Assembly: GCA_029243545.1 (NCBI GenBank)
Contig: JAQWRV010000033.1
Span: 20,780 to 84,779, forward strand
Length of the DNA stretch: 64,000 bases
Direction: 5' to 3'
Source of the DNA: Rhodospirillaceae bacterium
Lineage (GTDB): Bacteria; Pseudomonadota; Alphaproteobacteria; Rhodospirillales; Rhodospirillaceae
The translations under genes were made by a program, and so were the position numbers. The notes under the pieces were generated by a model, which saw nothing but the letters and a program-made list of their open reading frames with translations, searched no databases and was not told where the DNA came from. Every line of letters begins with the position of its first letter. Position 1 is the stretch's first letter. Shown here one piece after another: positions 27,480-36,790 of this stretch.

Positions 27480-28760
27480 ATGCTGGGATTTCGCCATCTC
27501 TGGTCCTTTGCGGGCGTGGGACTAATTCTTCTTGTCTTGGCGGGGTGTTCGTCATCCCCAGACACAATGCCCACTACAGACCAGCCTGCTTATATGCAGC
27601 TTGGCTATGATTCCAAAGGGCGGGTGGTGAGTAACTATAAGGTCGGAACACCCTATGAAGTTGCCGGCAAATGGTATTATCCAGGGGAAGATTACGGCTA
27701 CCGGGAAGAAGGCATCGCGTCCTGGTATGGACCTGGGTTCAACGGCAAGCGCACGGCCAATGGTGAGGTATATGATATGAACGCCATGACTGCAGCCCAT
27801 AAGACGCTGCCGATGCCTAGTGTGGTTCAGGTCATCAATTTAGAAAACAACCGGTCTATTAGGGTCCGCATCAATGACCGCGGTCCGTTTGTCGATGGCC
27901 GTATTATCGATTTGTCACGCCGGGCCGCTCAATTGCTTGATGTCGAGCGACAAGGGACAGCCAGGGTTCTTGTCGAATTGATACCCGATGAGTCCCTGAC
28001 TCTTAAAAACATGGCGATGAACCAATCGGGTCAGAAATTCAAGACGCCCAAAGTTAATGCTGCGCCGAGGGAGCCGGTGACCGCACAGTTATTGGACCCA
28101 CCGTCTCTGCCTTCAGCGTCGCGTCCCAGCATTGAGACAAAAAAAATTGCAGCAAAGACCCAGACTTCTCAGCCATCAGCGTCGCGTCCCAGCATTGAGA
28201 CAAAAAAAATTGCAGCAAAGACTCGGCCTTCTCAGCCCACGTTCCAGCAGCCGTCCGTGACACCCGTCACTCCACCTAGCCCGTCACCATCCATAGCATC
28301 AGGGTCTCGTTCAGGATTTAACCTCCCGTCTGTGTCTGTGTCCACGCCCGATGTTGGACCCATTGTTGAGTCTGCCGTCAGGTCACAAACAGGATTAGCG
28401 CAGACAGCGAAAGACCTCCTCCCTTCACCGAAGGAAGTAGTCAATCGCGCCCTTGAAAATGGAGAAGCGGTCCAACCGGAAGATATGGGCGAAGCAGACC
28501 GGTTGTCGCGGCCAGAGAATATTGAACTTCCGCAAGGAGTCTTTATTCAGGCGGGTTCGTTTGCGGATATCAACAATGCCAGGCGGCTTGAAGCACAGTT
28601 GACTGAGCTGGGGAATGTTTTTGTTTCTATGGTCGATGTAGGTGGGCAAGTTTTCCACCGCGTTCGCGTAGGGCCAATCACAGACAATACTGTTGCTGAT
28701 CAGCTGCTCCAGTACATGAAAACCGAAGGTTACGGCGAGGCTCGCATCCTTACAGAATAG
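27480..28760 (+). CDS. rlpA: septal ring lytic transglycosylase lipoprotein RlpA
   Basis: A 426-residue lipoprotein starting at the ATG at 27480 with lipobox LVLAGC. The double-psi beta-barrel domain (about 85-185) has GIASWYGPGFNGKRTANGE, the catalytic-site aspartate in RINDRGPFVDGRIIDLS, and AAHKTLP. A Ser/Pro/Lys-rich linker with a 21-residue tandem repeat follows, then a C-terminal SPOR domain (FIQAGSFADINNARRL to the end) that binds denuded glycans at the septum. RlpA cleaves such strands in Pseudomonas. An earlier in-frame GTG at 27465 lacks support. Confidence 0.92.
   Translation: MLGFRHLWSFAGVGLILLVLAGCSSSPDTMPTTDQPAYMQLGYDSKGRVVSNYKVGTPYEVAGKWYYPGEDYGYREEGIASWYGPGFNGKRTANGEVYDMNAMTAAHKTLPMPSVVQVINLENNRSIRVRINDRGPFVDGRIIDLSRRAAQLLDVERQGTARVLVELIPDESLTLKNMAMNQSGQKFKTPKVNAAPREPVTAQLLDPPSLPSASRPSIETKKIAAKTQTSQPSASRPSIETKKIAAKTRPSQPTFQQPSVTPVTPPSPSPSIASGSRSGFNLPSVSVSTPDVGPIVESAVRSQTGLAQTAKDLLPSPKEVVNRALENGEAVQPEDMGEADRLSRPENIELPQGVFIQAGSFADINNARRLEAQLTELGNVFVSMVDVGGQVFHRVRVGPITDNTVADQLLQYMKTEGYGEARILTE
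28114..28239 (+). repeat. 63-bp tandem repeat inside rlpA
   Basis: Two near-identical 63-bp units, starting at 28114 and 28177, encode SASRPSIETKKIAAKT plus five residues (QTSQP and RPSQP). The first 46 bases are identical. The repeat lengthens the linker between the RlpA barrel and its SPOR domain and includes an A8 run, so copy number may vary by slippage. Confidence 0.85.
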
Positions 28761-28799
28761 CGTCATCTGGCCGCCTTAATCATCGGGCAACTTTGGACC

Positions 28800-29981
28800 A
28801 TGAGTGCACTCAAAATGAAATTTAAGACCTTCTTACGTATGGAGTTTGTCACTGTCTTTTGGTTGGCGTTTGCGATTTGGCAGCCGGCACAAGCTCTTGA
28901 TATTGCGGCCCGGCAAGTCCTTCTGATCGACTATCAAACCTGGACGGTGCTGGAGGAAAAGGGGGCTGACGCTGCGATGCCACCCTCCTCGATGTCGAAA
29001 CTGATGACGGCTTACATGTTGTTTGATGCCATCCATTCCGGTGCTATTTCGCTCGATGACGAATTTCAGGTCAGTGAAAAAGCCTGGCGTGAAGGTGGCG
29101 CGGCCTCCGGTGGCTCAACCATGTTTTTGGAGCCCAATACGCGCGTCCGGGTGGAAGACATACTGCGCGGTATCATTATTCAATCGGGCAATGACGCCTG
29201 CATTGTTGTCGCTGAAAACATGGCCGGCAGCGAAGAGTCCTTCGCGATCGAAATGACGGAAAAAGCTTTAGACCTCGGCATGACCGGGAGCAACTTTACC
29301 AACGCGACCGGTTTACCTGATCCAGACCACTACATGACGGCACGTGACCTAGCGGTCCTGGCAAAACACATCATTGTCGATTTTCCCGATTACTACTCGC
29401 TCTATAAAGAAACCGAATTCACTTACAACGAAATCAAGCAGTTTAACCGCAACCCCTTACTATACCGGCCGGGCGGCGCTGACGGATTAAAAACGGGCCA
29501 CACTGATGCAGCCGGTTATGGATTGACGGCTTCAGCACTTCGCGATGGCCGCCGTCTCATCATGGTTGCCAACGGCATGGAAAGTACTAAGGCCAGATCA
29601 GAAGAAACTGCGCGCTTGATGGACTGGGGCTTCCGCAACTTTACAAACCAGGATTTGTTCCGGGCAGGAGAAGTCGTCTCTGATGCAGAAGTCTGGTTGG
29701 GCCTGGATGATACTATTCCTTTGATCATCGAAGAAGATATTACAGTCACCATTCCGCGCCGGGCGTGGCGCACAATGGAAGTGAAAGCCGCCTACGAAGG
29801 ACCTATCGCCGCGCCCATCCAACAGGGGGCCCAGGTCGCCAAGCTGGTTATTACTGGTGATGAGATGGAGCCACTGGAATACAACCTTGTCGCCGGCGCG
29901 TCGGTCGCTAAGCTAGGCTTTGTCGGACGGATCAAGGCGGTGGCATTCCAGGTCCTCTTCGGGCTTACCAGCGGCACCTGA
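28800..29981 (+). CDS. D-alanyl-D-alanine carboxypeptidase (PBP5/6 family)
   Basis: A 393-residue low-molecular-weight penicillin-binding protein with a signal peptide ending near PAQALD. The active-site motifs are SMSK (Ser64, Lys67), SGN in IIIQSGNDACI, and KTG in GLKTGHTDAAG. A C-terminal PBP5-type beta domain follows from about 285, and the last residues (FVGRIKAVAFQVLFG) form an amphipathic anchor. It trims the terminal D-Ala of pentapeptides in the periplasm. It belongs to the run transglycosylase-rlpA-dac and precedes tmk by 37 bp, a conserved alphaproteobacterial order. Confidence 0.92.
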   Translation: MSALKMKFKTFLRMEFVTVFWLAFAIWQPAQALDIAARQVLLIDYQTWTVLEEKGADAAMPPSSMSKLMTAYMLFDAIHSGAISLDDEFQVSEKAWREGGAASGGSTMFLEPNTRVRVEDILRGIIIQSGNDACIVVAENMAGSEESFAIEMTEKALDLGMTGSNFTNATGLPDPDHYMTARDLAVLAKHIIVDFPDYYSLYKETEFTYNEIKQFNRNPLLYRPGGADGLKTGHTDAAGYGLTASALRDGRRLIMVANGMESTKARSEETARLMDWGFRNFTNQDLFRAGEVVSDAEVWLGLDDTIPLIIEEDITVTIPRRAWRTMEVKAAYEGPIAAPIQQGAQVAKLVITGDEMEPLEYNLVAGASVAKLGFVGRIKAVAFQVLFGLTSGT

Positions 29982-30018
29982 CCTTTTCGGCACAGTTTAG
30001 ACTATTGGGAGGACCCCC

Positions 30019-30663
30019 TTGGCTGAGCAAAGGGCGCGGGGATTATTTATTACCCTTGAAGGCGGCGAGGGTAGTGGCAAGTCGACCCAGGTCAAACGCC
30101 TGGGGGCACGGCTGGACGCTGCCGGTCATGAGGTTGTGCTGACGCGCGAGCCCGGCGGGTCTCCCGGCGCCGAAGTGATCCGGGAACTGCTCGTCACCGG
30201 AGACCCCGACCGGTGGGATGGCATGACCGAAGCGCTGCTGATGTTTGCCGCGCGGCGTGACCATGTACAACGCGTCATTAAGCCGGCGCTGGGTGGCGGA
30301 AAGATCGTCATTTCCGACCGCTTTGCAGATTCCTCCATGGCCTATCAAGGCTATGGCCACGGTCTCGGCCGGGAAACCATCGAACAGCTCTATGTAACGA
30401 CACTTGGAGATTTCAGGCCGGACCTCACGTTCATATTCGATCTGCCGGTGGACGAGGGGCTCAAACGTGCCAATGCCCGTGGCAGCAACCGATTTGAAGG
30501 CATGGACGTCGCGTTTCACCATCGTTTGCGCGACGGATTTCTTTATATCGCTAAACTGGAACCGGAAAGATGCCACATCATCGATGCATCCGGAACTGAA
30601 GATCAAGTGGAAGACAGGTTGAGCGCAATCGTTCTCAAAGCTATAGAGGCCGGCAATGCCTGA
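30019..30663 (+). CDS. tmk: thymidylate kinase
   Basis: A 214-residue kinase that phosphorylates dTMP to dTDP. The P-loop is EGGEGSGKST near residue 15, TREPGGSPGAE follows, DRFADSSMAYQGYG is the DRY-like motif, and the LID region lies near 150. It starts at TTG (30019), seven bases after GGAGG, because no ATG is available before the P-loop. Its end overlaps holB by eight bases. Confidence 0.94.
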   Translation: MAEQRARGLFITLEGGEGSGKSTQVKRLGARLDAAGHEVVLTREPGGSPGAEVIRELLVTGDPDRWDGMTEALLMFAARRDHVQRVIKPALGGGKIVISDRFADSSMAYQGYGHGLGRETIEQLYVTTLGDFRPDLTFIFDLPVDEGLKRANARGSNRFEGMDVAFHHRLRDGFLYIAKLEPERCHIIDASGTEDQVEDRLSAIVLKAIEAGNA

Positions 30664-31747
30664 TACCGACGACATTCCATTGGCGCGCGAAAACGGTTTC
30701 CTCACCGGACACAAGACTGGGGAGCAAACCTTTCTCGATACTTGGTCGTCGGGCCGGCTGGCCCATGCATGGCTGATCTGCGGGCCACGCGGCATCGGTA
30801 AAGCTACCTTGGCTTACCGTATGGCCCGTTATGCCTTGTCTCAAGGCCACGAGGACGGAGCTAGTCTGTTTGCCGAACCAGAAGAATCATCTCTTCAGAT
30901 GGCCCAAGAGCATCCGCTCTTTAGGCGCATGGCATCCCAGGGTCACGGTGATTTCCGCGCGGTTGAGAGACCTTGGGCCGACGCCAAGAAAAACAAGCGC
31001 AAGACCGCCATCACCGTTAGCGAAGTACGGGAGATCGGGAATTTTCTGCGATTAACCCCGGGAGAGGGCGGATGGCGCGTGGTTATCATCGATGCCGCCG
31101 ATGAAATGAACCGCAATGCCGCCAACGCTGTACTTAAAGTATTGGAAGAACCACCCAAGCAGGCTTTGCTGTTTCTGGTTTCTCACAATCCGGAGCGGCT
31201 GCTGCCCACCATCCGCTCCCGCTGCCGCCGCTTGGACCTTTCTCCTCTGCCGGTAGAGACGGTGGCAACCCTGATGATGCGGTACCGGCCTGATTTGTCG
31301 CCTGCCGAAGCCGATCCAATTGCCGTGCTGGCCGATGGCTCCATCGGCCGGGCTCTGGAACTGGCTGAGGCCGGTGGACTGGACCTGTTCCGGCAGATAA
31401 TTGGCGTACTCGGCACACTGCCCAACCTGGATATCACCATGGCCCATGCTTTAGGAGATACGGCAGCCAAGGGTGAAAGCTTCCGCACCATCGCCGACCT
31501 GCTGGTCTGGTGGCTGGCCCGCATGGTCAGCGTCGAAGCCCGCGACGATTGGGCCCAGACACCTGAGATTATCCCAGGCGAACACGCCATCGCCGACAAG
31601 CTCAAAGCCGCAGCTGGCCTTGATAAATGGGTGGAGGTATGGGAAAAGGTGGCCCGCTTGTTCGACCGCGCCACAGCAGTGCACCTCGATAAAAAGCGGA
31701 CTGTCCTCAACGCGCTTCTCGCCATCGAGCAACAGACGACCGGCTAG
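30656..31747 (+). CDS. holB: DNA polymerase III subunit delta'
   Basis: A 363-residue clamp-loader delta' subunit. The N-terminal AAA+ module has AWLICGPRGIGKATLAYRMA as its P-loop-like segment, VIIDAADEMNRNAANAVLKV then LEEPP as the Walker B/SRC-preceding region, and SHNPERLLPTIRSRCRRLDL as the conserved SRC motif. The C-terminal part is the helical collar. It starts within tmk (ATG at 30656), an overlap common in alphaproteobacteria, and is followed by metG after 27 bp. Confidence 0.92.
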   Translation: MPDTDDIPLARENGFLTGHKTGEQTFLDTWSSGRLAHAWLICGPRGIGKATLAYRMARYALSQGHEDGASLFAEPEESSLQMAQEHPLFRRMASQGHGDFRAVERPWADAKKNKRKTAITVSEVREIGNFLRLTPGEGGWRVVIIDAADEMNRNAANAVLKVLEEPPKQALLFLVSHNPERLLPTIRSRCRRLDLSPLPVETVATLMMRYRPDLSPAEADPIAVLADGSIGRALELAEAGGLDLFRQIIGVLGTLPNLDITMAHALGDTAAKGESFRTIADLLVWWLARMVSVEARDDWAQTPEIIPGEHAIADKLKAAAGLDKWVEVWEKVARLFDRATAVHLDKKRTVLNALLAIEQQTTG

Positions 31748-31774
31748 GCGTCCAGTACTCGTTCGGAGTTGATA

Positions 31775-33358
31775 ATGACCACTGGGTCTAAACAGACATA
31801 TTACGTCACGACGCCTATTTACTATGTGAATGGCAACCCACACGTAGGGCATGCTTACACGACCATAGCCTGCGATGTATTAGCGCGTTTCAAGACTCTT
31901 GACGGATTCAACGTCAAATTTCTGACCGGCACAGATGAGCACGGCCAAAAGGTCGCGAAAGCCGCAGAAGAAAAGGGCATTACGCCCCAGGCCTTCACCG
32001 ATGAAGTATCTCAGGTCTTTCGCGACATGACGGACTTTCTCGAGATTACAAATGACGACTTCATACGCACCACGGAAGAGCGCCACATCAAATCCTGTCA
32101 GGCTTTATGGCAGCGCATAGCCGAGCGCAACGCGCCGGACGGCAAACCGTGGATCGAGCTCGGTACATACGCTGGCTGGTACGCGGTCTCTGATGAAGCG
32201 TACTACAACGAAGATGAACTGAGAGATGGCCCGGATGGCGGTAAAGTTGGCCCATCGGGCGCCGCGGTCGAATGGGTCGAAGAAGAGAGCTACTTTTTCC
32301 GCCTCTCTGCGGCCGAACAGATTCTGCTCGATTACTACGACGCTCATAAGGATTTCATCGCTCCCAACAGCCGCCGCAACGAAGTCACCAGCTTCGTTAA
32401 AGGCGGGCTCAGAGACCTTTCCATCTCACGCACCACCTTCGATTGGGGCATTCCGGTACCCGGCAACGATAAACACGTCATGTATGTGTGGATCGATGCC
32501 CTGACCAACTACATCACTGCGACGGGGTTTCCCAACGAAGAGGCGGCGGACTACAAGGCCTTTTGGCCCGCAGACCTGCACATGATCGGCAAGGACATCA
32601 TTCGTTTTCACTGCGTCTATTGGCCGGCGTTTTTGCTGGCGGCAGAGTTGCCGTTGCCCAAGCGCATCTTTGCCCACGGCTGGTGGACGGTGAAAGACGA
32701 GAAAATGTCTAAGTCCCTCGGCAATGTCATCGACCCATACAAACTGGTAGAAACCTATGGCCTCGACCAGGTGCGCTACTTCCTACTGCGCGAAATCACC
32801 TTCGGTGCCGACGGCGATTTCTCCATGGACGGATTGCTAAACAGGGCGAATGGCGAACTAGCCAATGAATTTGGCAACCTGTCGCAACGGGTTCTATCCA
32901 TGATCCATAAGAACTGCGACGCCTGTGTGCCGGAGCCCAACGCGCTCACCCCGGAAGACGATGAGATCCTCAATGCCGCCGCATCCGTGCTTGATCCCGC
33001 GAGAGAGGCATTGGATCGCCAGGCGTTTAACGACGCCATCGAAGCCATCTGGATTGTTGTCCGCGCCGCTAACGCTTATGTGGACAAACAGGCGCCGTGG
33101 AAACTTCGCAAAGAAGACCCGGAGCGCATGGTGACCGTGCTTTACGTGCTAACCGATGTCATCCGCATGCTGACTTTGGTGATGCAACCGTTTACGCCCA
33201 ACGGCGCAGAAGCCATATTGGATCAGCTCTCAATCCCCGAAGACCGTCGGGATTTTAGAGCCTTCGCGCCGGGGAATGCACCGATACCAGGCGAAACGCT
33301 GCCCAAACCTGAGCCCGTGTTTCTTCGTCTGGAAGAACCTCAAGTAACGGCAGAGTAG
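31775..33358 (+). CDS. metG: methionyl-tRNA synthetase
   Basis: A 527-residue class I synthetase charging tRNA-Met. The HIGH motif is HVGH in PIYYVNGNPHVGHAYT, and KMSKS is in KDEKMSKSLGNVID. It ends after the anticodon-binding helical domain, without the C-terminal EMAP/Trbp111-like domain found in E. coli, the short form usual for alphaproteobacteria. The ATG at 31775 has GGAG seven bases upstream. A TTG six bases earlier is less likely. tatD follows 13 bp after its stop. Confidence 0.95.
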   Translation: MTTGSKQTYYVTTPIYYVNGNPHVGHAYTTIACDVLARFKTLDGFNVKFLTGTDEHGQKVAKAAEEKGITPQAFTDEVSQVFRDMTDFLEITNDDFIRTTEERHIKSCQALWQRIAERNAPDGKPWIELGTYAGWYAVSDEAYYNEDELRDGPDGGKVGPSGAAVEWVEEESYFFRLSAAEQILLDYYDAHKDFIAPNSRRNEVTSFVKGGLRDLSISRTTFDWGIPVPGNDKHVMYVWIDALTNYITATGFPNEEAADYKAFWPADLHMIGKDIIRFHCVYWPAFLLAAELPLPKRIFAHGWWTVKDEKMSKSLGNVIDPYKLVETYGLDQVRYFLLREITFGADGDFSMDGLLNRANGELANEFGNLSQRVLSMIHKNCDACVPEPNALTPEDDEILNAAASVLDPAREALDRQAFNDAIEAIWIVVRAANAYVDKQAPWKLRKEDPERMVTVLYVLTDVIRMLTLVMQPFTPNGAEAILDQLSIPEDRRDFRAFAPGNAPIPGETLPKPEPVFLRLEEPQVTAE

Positions 33359-33371
33359 GGGCCTCTTAGCT

Positions 33372-34148
33372 ATGCTTGTTGATAGCCATTGCCATCTCGA
33401 CTTCCCAGACTTCCAGGACGATCTGGAGGGCGTAGTCAACCGTGCGCGCGAAGCGGGCGTCGGGCATTTCCTCACCATCTGCACCCACATCACCAAGTTC
33501 GATCAGGTGCGCGCGGTGGCCGAACAGTTCCATGACATGCACTGCACCGTCGGTATTCACCCCCACGAAGCCGAGAAAGAACCTGAAGTCGAGAAAGCAA
33601 AGCTGCTCGAAATTGCAACCACGGACCCTAAGGTCGTTGCCTTTGGAGAGACCGGGCTGGACTTCTTCTACGAGCACAGCCCACGCGAGATTCAAGAGCG
33701 CCAGTTCCGCACTCACTTAGAAGCTTCCCGGGAGGCCGGGTTACCCGTCGTTATTCATACCCGCGATGCCGACGCCGACATGGCCCGGATCATCAAGGAT
33801 GAAATGGGCAAGGGCGCATTCACCGGAGTCATTCATTGCTTTAGCTCCGGCCCGGAACTCGCTGAAATCGCTGTGGAATATGGACTCTATATCTCACTCT
33901 CCGGCATCGTTACCTTCAAAAAAGCCGAAGAATTACGCGGCACAGCCAAACGCGTGCCGCTGGACCGTTTGCTAGTAGAAACGGATTCACCCTATCTGGC
34001 GCCTGTTCCTAAGCGCGGAAAACGCAATGAACCAGCCTTCGTTGCCCACACTGCGGCTTGTGTGGCTGAGCTTCATGGAATGAGTGTGGAAGACCTAGCC
34101 GCCAAGACCACCGAGAACTTTTTCCGACTGTTTCATAAAGCGGCTTAA
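33372..34148 (+). CDS. TatD-family metal-dependent deoxyribonuclease
   Basis: A 258-residue TatD/YcfH-type TIM-barrel hydrolase. Metal ligands are in MLVDSHCHLDF (HxH), the Glu of GETGLDFFY, VVIHTRDAD, GVIHCFS and LVETDSPYLAP. TatD proteins act as 3'-5' exonucleases on DNA. YcfH in E. coli lies beside holB, as here. It is cytoplasmic and probably in one transcript with tmk, holB and metG. It is the last backbone gene before the accessory insert. Confidence 0.92.
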   Translation: MLVDSHCHLDFPDFQDDLEGVVNRAREAGVGHFLTICTHITKFDQVRAVAEQFHDMHCTVGIHPHEAEKEPEVEKAKLLEIATTDPKVVAFGETGLDFFYEHSPREIQERQFRTHLEASREAGLPVVIHTRDADADMARIIKDEMGKGAFTGVIHCFSSGPELAEIAVEYGLYISLSGIVTFKKAEELRGTAKRVPLDRLLVETDSPYLAPVPKRGKRNEPAFVAHTAACVAELHGMSVEDLAAKTTENFFRLFHKAA

Positions 34149-34211
34149 GAAAAATTGCTTATAAGAAATTCTTCCTGAGTATGTGACCCAATGCGAAGAA
34201 GGACCACCGGC

Positions 34212-34778
34212 TTAACGCCCGTATTCGCGATCGTACTTGGTTTGTTTCTTAGCGGCTTTACGCGATCTCTTGTTGGCATTGCGGTTTTGTGCACGCTGTT
34301 GCTTAGAGAAACTTTGTTCGCGCTTCGCCTGTCTCTTAGCAAACTTCCGTTCCTGCTTAACAGCTTTCCGTTCTAGCTTGAGTTCCTGCTTTTCGCGCTT
34401 GCGCTCTCGCTTGACCTCTTTTCGTTCAAGTTTGTTGCGATAACTCCAGCCACTATAGCCGTAGCCATAGCCGTAACCGCGCCCGGATCCATATCGGTAA
34501 CCCGGATTGCGATAGCCGTATCGGGGTGATGAATATAGAAATCCAGGCGGGCAGTAGTAGGGATCGTCGTAATGCCGATTACGGTATCCCGGGTAGAACG
34601 GAGAGCGACGAGCAGAGGCAGCGTATTCGCCACCGTAATGCGACATACCGTATCCGGGGGCATAGCCGGGCGGCTGTCCGTAACCACCCCAATAATCACC
34701 CTCATAGTTTTCCCCGTCAGAGGCGCAGCCGGCAAGGACCAGAATGAAAACGAGTGATGTAAGAGCCGAACGAGCCAT
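34212..34778 (-). CDS. Gly/Tyr-rich lipoprotein with basic tail
   Basis: A 188-residue predicted lipoprotein starting at 34778 (GAGGC five bases upstream) with signal MARSALTSLVFILVLAGCAS. After the lipobox cysteine comes a Tyr/Gly/Pro-rich section with repeated GYG and YRNPGYRYGS stretches, then a highly basic helix-like tail of about 75 residues rich in KRERK and KQERK. No family is recognised. The tail could bind a polyanion such as LPS or nucleic acid, or anchor to the cell wall. It is convergent with tatD. The low-complexity nature makes homology hard to judge. Confidence 0.65.
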   Translation of the reverse strand: MARSALTSLVFILVLAGCASDGENYEGDYWGGYGQPPGYAPGYGMSHYGGEYAASARRSPFYPGYRNRHYDDPYYCPPGFLYSSPRYGYRNPGYRYGSGRGYGYGYGYSGWSYRNKLERKEVKRERKREKQELKLERKAVKQERKFAKRQAKREQSFSKQQRAQNRNANKRSRKAAKKQTKYDREYGR

Positions 34779-35273
34779 AGTGCCTCTATCCCCGACAGGT
34801 GTTCTGAGGTTTAGTGTGAAGATAGAGTGCCAATCTGTCTGAATTGAGGCACAAAAGGCGACATGCGGAGCGTGCACGCACGTCATGCCGAAAGCTAAAA
34901 CCCAAGCGGGCGCTACGATTACCCACAGCGGCAGCCGCCTGGATTACGATTCCGTGGTGGCCCAATGCCCGGGCTACGTTGAGGCTGTGGGTACTACAGC
35001 CTTACCTTTGGGGTTTAGGAACTTAATGTAACTAAACAGTAGGTTAGACCTGTTTCCTGAATTACCAAGTTAGTTCATAATATACATTATGCGACAATTA
35101 AGTTTGGGTTTTCAGGGTTAATTAAACAGCATCCAAGGCCCTATCCTCTCAACACCATTGGGAACTAAGAACGGTTCCTAAAAGGCCGCATCATGATGGT
35201 GTACAATTCGGACAGGCATGTTGGTGCAAATCGTTCAGGTAGATTAGCCATAATGGAAAACGCTAAGGCCTTT
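34779..35273. other. gene-free stretch
   Basis: No convincing gene. A 48-codon plus-strand frame (34884-35030) has no Shine-Dalgarno and unconvincing composition. A small hairpin GGCTGT/ACAGCC lies at 34983-35001, and the part beyond 35030 is A+T-rich. It may hold the promoter of the lipoprotein at 34212. Confidence 0.5.
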
Positions 35274-35681
35274 TCACCTACGGTGAAGTAGAGCCTTCGA
35301 TGGGTGGATGATTACCAGCACGGACTCTTGGTCAAACCGGTCCATGTAACGTTGAACGATGCCGTTGATTTGCTCTGCACCACCTGAGCCGCCCAAGGCC
35401 ACGTAGATCAGAACTTTCGTATCTTCATGCAGCACGTCGGTCTTGCCGTCAGGCACATATCCGCCGAGACCATCCAAAACCGTATAGCCCACTAACTCCG
35501 TGGCGATGACACGCTTTTCAAAGCCCGCCCAATCGACCTCTGAAACCGTGTTGCCATCATTGCCAATGTTTTTACCGAAAAAAACCAAATAAGTTGTGTC
35601 GCGGTAGCTCAGCGCGTCGCTCCCCGCACAGGCTGACAGCAGCACCGTACAAAGAAAAATGGAGATGAGTGATCTGCACAT
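35274..35681 (-). CDS. DUF3574-like lipoprotein
   Basis: A 135-residue lipoprotein (signal SLISIFLCTVLLSAC). The mature part TTYLVFFGKNIGNDGN, VSEVDWAGFEKRVIATEL and YTVLDGLGGY is the pattern of the DUF3574 family: a Gly-rich strand, a 'Vs..eW..F' helix and a 'GlTvlda.G' strand. The function of that family is not known. The frame is open to an ATG at 35729 that has GGGA nine bases upstream, so the protein may be 16 residues longer. The inner ATG gives a standard signal peptide. It is followed on the same strand by nothing within 495 bp. Confidence 0.7.
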   Translation of the reverse strand: MCRSLISIFLCTVLLSACAGSDALSYRDTTYLVFFGKNIGNDGNTVSEVDWAGFEKRVIATELVGYTVLDGLGGYVPDGKTDVLHEDTKVLIYVALGGSGGAEQINGIVQRYMDRFDQESVLVIIHPSKALLHRR

Positions 35682-35762
35682 TCCACCACTTTGCACCTTA
35701 CCCGCAGCCGGTGAAATAAATTCCTTCATGGGCTCGTTCCCAGAAATGGCTCTCTTAGACTC

Positions 35763-36647
35763 TTAAGGGTCTACGTTATCCGGCCCCACGCTGATCCCGG
35801 CATCCTCAAGCCATTGCGGTAACTGTGAATGCGTATTTTTCGCCGGGTCGAGCATGTCAGAGGGATAGCAAAAGAACTCTCCTCCGATGACGCGGTCTCC
35901 TTTGATCACTCCATGTGAAACAGCCTCGCCATTGCCAAAAACAGCCGAGAGCGTCGGATAATTAATTTGATGATGCGGCGCACCGGCATAAACGCTGTTG
36001 CTGAAAATCGTTTGGTTTACAGCGTTAATGTCGTTGGGAAGTACGTCGGGAAAACGATCACGCCTTCGCATCAAAACCTCTGGCAGAGTGTAAGATGTGA
36101 TCCACTCCCGTGGCTGAGCGTCAATGTTGATGAAGAACTTTAGGCGGTGTGGGCGTTTGCTGACTGGCGTTTGGGTCGTAGTGTCAAAGCGATCCAGGTG
36201 TATCAGGATGTCGTCAGCAGGTGCCAATCGCCAGGTTTGATTGACCGGCGCGAGTGAGAAGTAGCGGGGGAACAAAACACGGAGCGCTTCCCTCACCTGC
36301 GCATTAACCGAAAAAATCTGAGAGCGAATGTAAGAGGCAAGCCTTATATCCCCAAACGCCCTTAACAAGAGGTGGTCCTGGTCAACGCTGATTTTGTCGC
36401 CAGTCCGTGTGAAGATATCTTCCTCCAAACCGTTGGCCGTACCGATTTTCATCAGCGGTGCGGGAAAGGAGATATTCTGAAATGGATACAAATCAATCTT
36501 TAGCGGAAAGTGCGGAAAGACAATGAAGTTCAGGTCTTCATACATCCTCGCCAATTGATCCCCATACGCGCGTGCGTAGTCGCCGATGGTTTCATGACGC
36601 TCAAGCTCAATGATGTTGTCGGGTATGTCTGGGTGGCGTTCGATCAT
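35763..36647 (-). CDS. Fe(II)/2OG oxygenase-like, Kdo-hydroxylase type
   Basis: A 294-residue protein resembling Kdo 3-hydroxylase-like Fe(II)/2-oxoglutarate oxygenases. The block DILIHLDRFDT then KFFINIDAQPREW matches their 'LHvDaf...RvftNiNp..R.W' core, with HLD as the H-x-D iron ligands. The later AVFGNGEAVSHGVIKGDRVI carries the likely distal histidine (SHGV) and EFFCYPSDML the end of the barrel. Characterised relatives hydroxylate Kdo sugars of lipid A. The substrate here is a guess. The ATG at 36647 is preferred to an upstream GTG at 36689, although neither has a clear Shine-Dalgarno. Confidence 0.6.
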   Translation of the reverse strand: MIERHPDIPDNIIELERHETIGDYARAYGDQLARMYEDLNFIVFPHFPLKIDLYPFQNISFPAPLMKIGTANGLEEDIFTRTGDKISVDQDHLLLRAFGDIRLASYIRSQIFSVNAQVREALRVLFPRYFSLAPVNQTWRLAPADDILIHLDRFDTTTQTPVSKRPHRLKFFINIDAQPREWITSYTLPEVLMRRRDRFPDVLPNDINAVNQTIFSNSVYAGAPHHQINYPTLSAVFGNGEAVSHGVIKGDRVIGGEFFCYPSDMLDPAKNTHSQLPQWLEDAGISVGPDNVDP

Positions 36648-36790
36648 TAGAAAAGTATGCCTTGTTTCTCTATTTGATGGAACGCGCACTCAAAAATAAA
36701 CGCTGCCTCCCCTGAAGCGGAGGGCTAAACTCAGCGTTTAATTTAATGGATACGTCAAGAAGCGGTTCGGGTGTTAAAGCAGGCGTTTGC

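Noticed and set aside
34884..35030. 48-codon plus-strand frame
   Set aside because: No ribosome-binding site and no recognisable sequence features.
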